This document shows positions 57,085 through 64,000 of a stretch of 64,000 nt of DNA, in pieces. Position 1 is the first letter of the stretch; the number at the start of each line of letters is the position of its first letter. The notes under the pieces were generated by a model, which saw nothing but the letters and a program-made list of their open reading frames with translations, ran no database searches and had not been told where the DNA came from. The stretch comes from Limonium bicolor (lineage: Eukaryota; Streptophyta; Magnoliopsida; Caryophyllales; Plumbaginaceae). Both the position numbers and the translations under genes were made by a program. The stretch is taken from the NCBI GenBank assembly GCA_023374045.1, contig CM041779.1:270478062-270542061 (forward strand), written 5' to 3'.

Positions 57085-58605
57085 TTTTACACCTGCTAGA
57101 CAGCTATTGCGCTACTAGTACGGTCGCCTTTCATTTTACACCCGCTAGACAGCTATTGCGCTACTAGTGCGGTCGAATTTTTCATTTTACACCTGCTAGA
57201 CAGCTATTGCGCTACTAGTACGGTCGCCTTTCGTTTTACACCTGCTAGACAGCTATTGTGCTACTAGTACGGTCGCCTTTCGTTTTACACCTGCTAGACA
57301 GCTATTGCGCTACTAGTACGGTCGCCTTTCGTTTTACACCTGCTAGACAACTATTGCGCTACTAGTACGGTCGCCTTTCATTTTACACCTGCTAGACAAC
57401 TATTGCGCTACTAGTACGGTCGCCTTCGTTTTACACCTGCTAGACAGCTATTGCGCTACTAGTACGATCGTCTTTCATTTTACACCGCTAGACAGCTATT
57501 GCCTACTAGTGCGGTCGATTTTTCATTTACACCTGCTAGACAGCTATTGCGCTACTAGTACGGTCACCTTTTCATTTCACACCCCTAGACAGCTATTGCG
57601 CTACTTGTGCGGTCGCCTTTCATTTCACACCCACTAGACAGCTATTGCGCTACTAGTGCGGTCGACTTCTCATTTCACCTGCTAGACAGCTATTGCGCTA
57701 CTAGTACGGTCGCCTTCTCATTTTACACCCACTAGGCAGCTATTACGCTGCTAGTGTGGTCCCCCGTTTTTCCTCCACTAGGCAGCTATTACGCTACTAG
57801 TGCGAGATCGTTCATTTCATAACCCACTAGGCAGCTATTACGCTACTAGTGTGGTCCTGCTTTTTTCCTCCACTAGGCAGCTATTACGCTACTAGTGCGA
57901 GTTCGTTCATTTCATAACCCACTAGGCAGCTATTACGCTACTAGTGCGAGATCGTTCATTTCATAACCCACTAGGCAGCTATTACGCTACTAGTGGTCCT
58001 GCTTTTTTCCTCCACTAGGCAGCTATTACGCTACTAGTGCGTTCGTTCATTTCATAACCCACTAGGCAGCTATTACACTACTAGTGCGAGATCGTTCATT
58101 TCATAACCCACTAGGCAGCTATTACGCTACTAGTGTGGTCCCGCCGTTTTTTCCTCCACTAGGCAGCTATTACGCTACTAGTGCGATCGTTCATTTCATA
58201 ACCCACTAGGCAGCTATTACGCTACTAGTGTGGTCCTGCTTTTTTCCTCCACTAGGCAGCTTTACGCTACTAGTGCGAGATCGTTCATTTCATAACCCAC
58301 TAGGCTGCTATTACGCTACTAGTGTGGTCCCGCCGTTTTCCTCCACTAGGCAGCTATTACGCTACTAGTGCGAGATCGTTCATTTCATAACCCACTAGGC
58401 AGCTATTACGCTACTAGTGTGGTCCTGCTTTTTTCCTCCACTAGGCAGCTATTACCTAGTGCGAGTTCGCTTATTTCATAACCCACTAGGCAGCTATTAC
58501 GCTACTAGTGCGGTCCCGCCGTTTTTCCTTCGCTAGGCAGCTATTACGCTACTAGCGCAAGATCGTTTCACATCCCCTGCTAGGCAGCTATTACTCTACT
58601 AGTAC
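57085..58605 (+). repeat. 49-52-bp satellite-like tandem array in U2
   Basis: Same two-part organisation as in U1. Corresponding units match in order across the two arrays, so the whole array was copied with the element rather than expanded separately. Confidence 0.92.
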
Positions 58606-58614
58606 GGTACTCCA

Positions 58615-59320
58615 TTAAAGTATTATAGGCTCGTCATAAGTCCTATGACTAGATGTCAAGAGGTCTAGTTGAGGCTCGTCATAAGTCCTCGTACTTTTAA
58701 TTGCATTATAGGCTCGTCATAAGTCCTATAGCTAGATGTCAAGAGGTCTAGTTGAGGCTCATCATAAGTCCTCGTGCACCCCAAATCAATCTAATTGTAG
58801 TATTATAGGCTTGTCATAAGTCCTATAGCTAGATGTCAAGAGGTCTAGTTGAGGCTCGTCATAAGTCCTCGTACTTTCAATTGCATTATAGGCTCGTCAT
58901 AAGTCCTATAGCTAGATGTCAAGAGGTCTAGTTGAGGCTCGTCATAAGTCCTCGTGCACCCCAAATCAATATAATTGTTAGTATTATAGGCTCGTCATAA
59001 GTCCTATAGCTAGATGTCAAGAGGTCTAGTTGAGGCTCGTCATAAGTCCTCGTACTTTCAATTGCATTATAGGCTCGTCATAAGTCCTATAGCTAGATGT
59101 CAAGAGGTCTAGTTGAGGCTCGTCATAAGTCCTCGTGCACCCCAAATCAATATAATTGTTAGTATTATAGGCACGTCATAAGTCCTATGACTAGATATCA
59201 AGAGGTCTAGTTGAGGCTCGTCATAAGTCCTCGTACTTTCAATTGCATTATAGGCTCGTCATAAGTCCTATGACTAGATGTCAAGAGGTCTAGTCGAGGC
59301 TCGTCATGAGTCCTCATGCT
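58615..59320 (+). repeat. GGCTCGTCATAAGTCCT array in U2
   Basis: Copy of 45,592-46,300, with about four higher-order units of about 181 bases and fewer truncated units than in U1. Confidence 0.9.
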
Positions 59321-59448
59321 TCCAATCACATTCATACACTCACGGTCGCATCCCAATGCACCACAAACCATGGTGAGAATTTTTGGCGCCCCGTCAACCT
59401 TGATCCAATTTTGCAAAGACCTACAAAATTGAATCAAGGGGAGCCATC

Positions 59449-60302
59449 TGTAGACACCAAAATTCTCACCTATAAAGCAAATTCCAGAATAAAAAATACA
59501 ATAAGAGGGTCGTCGCCTTTCTTTTTCAAACGTATTGACGTGCGTGCCAAAATGAAACCATCGTTTTACGACAAAAATTTTAAACCAATTTTCAAACATT
59601 TTAGAAAAATACATTTTTGTAACCTGTTTTGGACTTACCCTTTTATTATTTATCTATTTAGCTATTTTTAGTTTAAGTTCACTAGTTATTGACATTTCAT
59701 TTACTTATTTTGCTTATATTTATTTATCATTTTTCATGTTGTTATTTTGTAAAGAAACGTTTCATTTTTATTGATTAAAACTCCTTCATTACACTGCATA
59801 TTCCCATTTGGAATAATATCATTTTTAGAAACTTATATGACTCGAATTCGAGCTTTAGTTTATTTCTTGCATGTATATATTGAATTCTGGCATAGCATCT
59901 GGTTAAAGTGTTCATGTGGGAACCCGTAGACCCCGGGTTCAAATCTAGCAAAAGACAGGGTGCATTTGTTACTTTTCTCCTGCCCACAAAAAAATCTTTC
60001 TCTCATTTCGTGTGCAAATGTGCTGAATGTTCTCGTAGCTCAACTGGTTAATGTTATCAGGGAGGAGGCCAACATCTGGAGTTCAAAACCCAGGAGCAGC
60101 AACGCTTGTTTTTATTGTGTTACTCGCAAAGGTCAGCCCGGACCCAAACCCGTGTTAAAAAACCCTAGATATTTCGTATAAAGACGGAACTACAGTGACC
60201 GCCTTCTTCGGTCCTGGAGCTGAACCATCGGAGGAACAACTCTCTCTTCTTCCCCGATAATTCTCTCGATCCATCTCTTGTCCTGCTCTATTGTTCTCTC
60301 GA
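59449..60302 (+). repeat. LTR U3, cut by the assembly gap
   Basis: The first 854 bases of a third LTR, including the tRNA-like heads (59,888-60,092; head 1 B-box GGTTCAAATC intact) and TATAAAG (60,177-60,183). It ends at the run of Ns, so it is unknown whether this is the final LTR or the start of a further unit. Confidence 0.85.
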
Positions 60303-60802
60303 NNNNNNNNNNNNNNNNNNNNNNNNNNNNNNNNNNNNNNNNNNNNNNNNNNNNNNNNNNNNNNNNNNNNNNNNNNNNNNNNNNNNNNNNNNNNNNNNNN
60401 NNNNNNNNNNNNNNNNNNNNNNNNNNNNNNNNNNNNNNNNNNNNNNNNNNNNNNNNNNNNNNNNNNNNNNNNNNNNNNNNNNNNNNNNNNNNNNNNNNNN
60501 NNNNNNNNNNNNNNNNNNNNNNNNNNNNNNNNNNNNNNNNNNNNNNNNNNNNNNNNNNNNNNNNNNNNNNNNNNNNNNNNNNNNNNNNNNNNNNNNNNNN
60601 NNNNNNNNNNNNNNNNNNNNNNNNNNNNNNNNNNNNNNNNNNNNNNNNNNNNNNNNNNNNNNNNNNNNNNNNNNNNNNNNNNNNNNNNNNNNNNNNNNNN
60701 NNNNNNNNNNNNNNNNNNNNNNNNNNNNNNNNNNNNNNNNNNNNNNNNNNNNNNNNNNNNNNNNNNNNNNNNNNNNNNNNNNNNNNNNNNNNNNNNNNNN
60801 NN
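60303..60802. other. assembly gap of exactly 500 N
   Basis: A round-number run of N, probably a placeholder of unknown true length. It falls inside a tandem of near-identical 13-kb units, where assemblers break. Confidence 0.97.
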
Positions 60803-61103
60803 AGAAAAACAAACATTGGGCAGAGATGAAGAGCAACAAGACATAAACACGACGTAGAGAGAAGAAAAATGGATGTGAGTATGCAAGACGAGAGCACTTG
60901 GGTTTTCAACATTATGTATAAGGTATGGTTGGACCCCTTGTTTGATATGTAGCTGGTTGGGCCCTTAGTTTAGTTAAGATTATTATATTATTAAAGTAGG
61001 TGGGATAGTCCAACTGCACTTGGGTTTAAGCCTAAGGTATAGTTTGATCTGAAAATAATATATATATGTGAATTAATATTTTTATTTTTTATTATTAACA
61101 AAT
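60803..61103. other. AT-rich flank after the gap
   Basis: No gene or known repeat seen. It does not resemble the U LTR continuation, so the gap hides the right border of U. Confidence 0.5.
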
Positions 61104-62750
61104 TGTTATACCCAAAATTTCAACCCCCCCAGAAAAGAGTCTCTACTAATAGGCTAGTAGTGAGGGTTCCCAGTTCGATTGACACGTTTCAGAGTACTAG
61201 GGACAACTTAGTCATCTCCAGGGGCATTTTCGTAATTTTTCAAGGCTCCTAGGCCCCCTATAGGCTTTCTTTCTCCTCCAAATAAGGGTCAAACCAATTC
61301 AAAATGCTTTGAAATTTTAACCCATGATAGAGGATGACATTTGAAGCGTAATGGCGTTGGAATTTTGATTTTTCTAATTTCCGATAATTTTCTAGCAATT
61401 TCTGATTGAATCTGACGAGAAATTGAATTTAAAAATATTCCAATATCCAAAAATTCGATTCTACTTTAGAAAAATCAGAAATATCATCCTTTACCCATGT
61501 GTAATATTTCATAATCAAATTCCTTTTGAAAGCCCTTGAGCTAAAACGTCGGTAAATCTCGGTTTTTACGGATTTTTCTATCTTTAAGAAAGCCTATATA
61601 AGGAACCTTATCCCATGATCAAATAAGAACCTCAAGAACCCTAACACCTCAAGAAACTCAGCCGTCACCACCTCTCCACGTTTTTACACATCCAAGCCCC
61701 GAAATTTCATCGAAATCTCACAAAATCAACACTAAAACATCTTTTTCAACTCCCACAACATCATCCATCATCAAACCTTCACCAAAAACAGCATCAAAAC
61801 GTGAAGAACAGCAAGAACAACCAACAACCAGAAGCTTGGTTCGAAAACCTTTCGGGTCTGCCATCAACGGAGCACTCGACTAACCCCGACGTGAAGAATC
61901 ATTGTAAATCTGAAGGTAAAACAGGTAGGAATCTCACTTTCCTAACTCCCTACGACTTTATCAGTCTTATATCGAAATTTGGGTTCAAACTAATCTTTCG
62001 TGGCTTCTGGTTGCTGTTTGTTTAAGCTTCTGCCCAATTACTTGTTTGTTAAGTTTCGCATCAAATTCAATTTCAAATTGAAAACTTTTAAGCACTAACG
62101 TATTGTACATCTTTCAGGCTTCACACCCATAAAATTTGAGCTCAAAACATCGTCGGGAAACTCCCAAACGTCGCCGTCCAAGGGCGGTCCGCACCACGGA
62201 CGGATGTCTGGGGTCCCAGACGCCTTGTCCGTAAGCCCGGACGCCCCCGGACGGTGGCGGAATTTCAAATTTTCAAAATTTAGGTTTTCTAAAATAATGT
62301 CCAGGCCCACGGACATCCGGTCCGTGGCCCTGGACTTTTTCAAAATTGCGTTTTCAGTTTAATTCGACTTTTATGTTCACATAGGTTAACTAGGGTCCGT
62401 GGGTTCGGACATTAGGTCCGTAGCCACGGACGGAAATAAAATTTGACCTAATTCTACCTCCAAAACCCTAGTTTAGGTCATTTCAACTTTTACTTTAATT
62501 TTCTTTCAAAAAAAAACAAAAAAAACAAAAAAATCAGAAGTGCGCACTTAGGTTAAAATGACTCGTAATAAGCCGTAATTAAACTAAGTAGAGGAAAAAC
62601 GACTTCGAGGGGTAATGAAAGTAATTGAACCCTAAATAAGTCGAATACCAAGCCCTCGAACCCGAACTCTACCTTTCCTAATTTACACTAGGTTAAAATT
62701 AGGTGGCGACTCATAATAGGTTCCAGTGAGCTAGTTTAGGTTTTAATAAT
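61104..62750 (+). repeat. Tat-like LTR F (right end uncertain)
   Basis: It starts TGTTATACCCAAAATTTC, has TATATAA at 61,595-61,601 with a leader-like stretch after it, and near its end carries aggtggcgactc (62,701-62,712), a phrase also near the end of the U LTRs (about 38,048). No clear terminal CA plus PBS follows, so it is truncated or decayed on the right. The 74-codon frame at 61,801-62,025 has no recognisable domain. Confidence 0.55.
62186..62446. repeat. GTCCG/CGGAC inverted-repeat cluster in LTR F
   Basis: GTCTGGG (62,206-62,212) pairs with CCCAGAC (62,215-62,221). GTCCAGG-c-CCACGGA (62,299-62,313) pairs with TCCGTGG-c-CCTGGAC (62,321-62,335), 14 of 15 positions. More arms (GGTCCG, CGGAC, CCCGGAC, CCCCGGACGG) lie between, and a decayed group at about 62,394-62,432. 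It starts about 590 bases downstream of the TATA box. Confidence 0.8.
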
Positions 62751-62854
62751 TATTGTTATATGACATAGTTATTAATCTTAGGTTATAAGTGGACCTAAAA
62801 CCCGACTAGATCCTAATCAGTTTTAATCAACATAGGATAGGGTTTAAAATCAAG

Positions 62855-63046
62855 GCTCACACAAATATATTTTCGGGTTTCGGGTTGGGTCATGGGTTAA
62901 GATCTCTACCCTAACCCCACCCATAAAATTAGCTTATTACCCTAACCCGACCCAAAAATAGATGGTTCAATAATCAAGACCCTAACCCGCAAAAGTATGG
63001 GTTGGGTTCGGGTTGGGTTTTGGGTTGGGTCAAAATTGTCAGGTCT
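62855..63046. repeat. CCCTAACCC / GGGTTGGGT-rich insertion, MITE-like
   Basis: Mixed runs of gggttgggt and ccctaaccc in opposite orientations make an imperfect inverted repeat, ending ...gggtcaaaattgtcaggtcta at 63,046. Non-autonomous hAT-like plant elements often look like this, from memory only. It adjoins the copia integrase fragment abruptly. It is not telomeric: the words are irregular. Confidence 0.45.
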
Positions 63047-63650
63047 AGTGCCATCTCAACTAATGTCCGATTCTTTCTTTCCACGACACCATTCTACTGA
63101 GGTGTACGCACTGCTGAAAAGGTATGAGTGATGCCTTGATCAGTGCAAAACTGTTGAAACTGCTGATTGACAAATTCTGTACCATTATCCGACCTTATGG
63201 TACGCAGGGGAAATCCTAATTGACGTTGTATCTGAACACAGAAGCCTATAAACAGATTGAAAGTATCGGACTTAGTGTGAAGTAGGTAAATCCAAGTGAA
63301 ACGAGAGTAATCATCTACTATAACGAAAATGTATTTCTTCCCTGCTCTGGTCATAGTACGCATAGGTCCTACCAAATCCATGTGAACCAGTTCCAGTACA
63401 GTGGAGGTGGAAACAACAGATTTGGGAATATGAGGTGATCGTGTCTGCTTATTCAACTGGCAAGCACTGCAAGGACTGTCTTCGTGAAGAACTGTAGATG
63501 GAAGCCCTTCAACCAGGTGTTGAGTGCAAAGTTTATTGATCAACCGAGTGTGAGCATGGCTGAGTTGCTGATGCCACAAATTTGCACTATCTGAGGAGAC
63601 AGTGAGGCAGGTGGCATCCAAATTCTGATCATCGACATCCACTAGATACA
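63047..63650 (-). pseudogene. Ty1/copia integrase (pre-integrase and catalytic core) fragment
   Basis: In minus orientation the GAG-pre-integrase motif LWHQQLSHAHTRLINKL...CSACQLNKQTR (H-H-C-C zinc site) is followed by LELVHMDLVGPM (first catalytic Asp), KKYIFVIVDDYSRFTWIYLL, and IRSDNGTEF (second Asp). Near 63,100 a TAG replaces the Gln codon of the TPQQNG motif; the reading then continues NGVVERKNRTLVEMA, which supplies the catalytic Glu, and stops at the junction with the CCCTAACCC insertion at 63,047. So all three catalytic residues are encoded but a stop and a truncation disable it. Lineage not assigned; some resemblance to SIRE/Tork-type proteins. Confidence 0.85.
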
Positions 63651-64000
63651 GATTTCCCTGTGATATCCTTCCAAAAGAGGTGCTCTAGTTGCTAAATCTG
63701 TAACGATGAAACCATAGGAATCAAAGGTAATAGAGGAGGAACCCTTGTCACACACTTGTGACACACTCAGTAGGTTATGCTCCAACCCATCCACCAGGCA
63801 CACATCTTCAACACTTCTTGATGACCCACTGTGCCTATAGCAATGATCTGTCCCTTCCCATTATTTCCGAATGTCACCAATCCTCCATGTAAACCTTCAA
63901 GTTCCCGAAACAAAGTATGGTCTCCAGTCATATGCCTAGAACATCCGCTATCCATAAGCCATATATTAGCTCCGTCAGCATAGTCCTGGCACACAAAATA
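63651..64000 (-). pseudogene. Ty1/copia protease and linker fragment
   Basis: In minus orientation IWLMDSGCSRHMTGDHTLF carries the copia-type protease active site (DSGCSRHMT), followed by LVTFGNNGKGQIIAIGTVG. A frameshift near 63,820 moves the reading to a frame with VCLVDGLEHNLLSVSQVCDK and FDSYGFIV, the normal linker. A second frameshift near 63,650 restores the frame of the integrase fragment. The element continues beyond the right edge of the window, where gag would lie. Confidence 0.85.

Larger units (their letters stand above)
51324..59448 (+). other. U2 internal region (8.1 kb), no gag-pol
   Basis: Copy of 38,294-46,420. The PBS is at 51,327-51,344, the small ORF at 53,851-53,961, and the PPT at 59,433-59,448. 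Compared with unit 1 it has somewhat more complete satellite units and a few substitutions. No coding domain is recognised. Confidence 0.8.
33366..60302 (+). mobile_element. element U, tandem LTR-internal-LTR-internal-LTR of a Tat/Ogre-type non-autonomous retrotransposon
   Basis: TGTAGACACC starts an LTR at 33,366, 46,421 and 59,449 (periods 13,055 and 13,028). Each LTR of about 4.9 kb is followed by a PBS and an internal region of about 8.13 kb that ends in a PPT. The PBS TGGCGACTCTGCTGGGGA and the tandem-repeat-rich internal 3' end fit the Tat/Ogre group as I know it. No gag-pol domain is recognisable, so the element is non-autonomous. The third LTR is cut by a 500-N gap. The two complete units are nearly identical, with differences mostly of 1-3 base indels. 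Confidence 0.85.

Noticed and set aside
57085..58605. Centromeric satellite block
   Set aside because: The arrays are bounded by the element and occur once per U unit at the same place; nothing in the window shows expansion beyond U.
60155..60912. Long open frames on both strands of 183-243 codons
   Set aside because: They consist almost wholly of N from the assembly gap and carry no sequence information.
62855..63046. Interstitial telomeric repeat
   Set aside because: CCCTAAC-like words are irregular, occur on both strands and are mixed with GGGTTGGGT; the plant telomere unit CCCTAAA is not repeated in tandem.

Overview
The window looks like a gene-poor, repeat-rich stretch of a large plant nuclear genome. 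I find no intact host gene, rRNA gene, canonical tRNA gene or CRISPR array in 64 kb. Almost everything is LTR retrotransposon, much of it nested. The plant call rests on the element types (a Ty3 chromovirus-like polyprotein, a Ty1/copia polyprotein, Tat/Ogre-type primer-binding sites), on LTRs of 3-5 kb and on the lack of ordinary open frames. I cannot name the species.

Layout. 1-6,640: 3' part of element e1, a decayed Ty3/gypsy chromovirus-like gag-pol with a chromodomain-like tail, PPT and 3' LTR. 6,641-7,581: remnants of other elements, including a 194-bp LTR with an adjacent PBS. 7,582-10,824: a 3.2-kb LTR (e3) distantly related to the e1 LTR. About 10,840-33,365: element C (+ strand), with a 5'-truncated LTR and an internal region interrupted by a whole antisense relative, element D (14,687-28,471; two about 4.46-kb LTRs and a 4.87-kb internal region with no recognisable gag-pol, so LARD-like), and by a 1.65-kb solo LTR (30,187-31,838, TSD TACAC). 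33,366-60,302: element U, a Tat/Ogre-type non-autonomous element arranged LTR-internal-LTR-internal-LTR with a 13.0-kb period; the third LTR runs into a 500-N gap (60,303-60,802). 61,104 to about 62,750: another Tat-like LTR (F). About 62,855-63,046: a CCCTAACCC/GGGTTGGGT-rich insertion. 63,047-64,000: a broken Ty1/copia polyprotein on the minus strand.

Main unexpected signal. Several otherwise unlike LTR families (e1, C/D, the solo LTR, F) carry a cluster of inverted repeats built on a CCGG-type core (GTCCG/CCGGAC/CCGGCA), often as three arms X-X'-X'. Between C and D, which are homologous, arm sequences differ but stay self-complementary at three sites. e3 has a related array of about 27-bp units whose arms differ from unit to unit yet still pair. 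U has a separate hairpin, present in both its LTR and its internal region, with a compensatory C-G to T-A change. This pattern of selection on pairing rather than on primary sequence is the best candidate here for an undescribed cis-acting RNA or DNA system.

Limits. All boundaries were read by eye. Lineage names are from motif recognition without a search. Many differences between the two U units are 1-3 base indels, so part of the frame damage there may be residual long-read error rather than biology.
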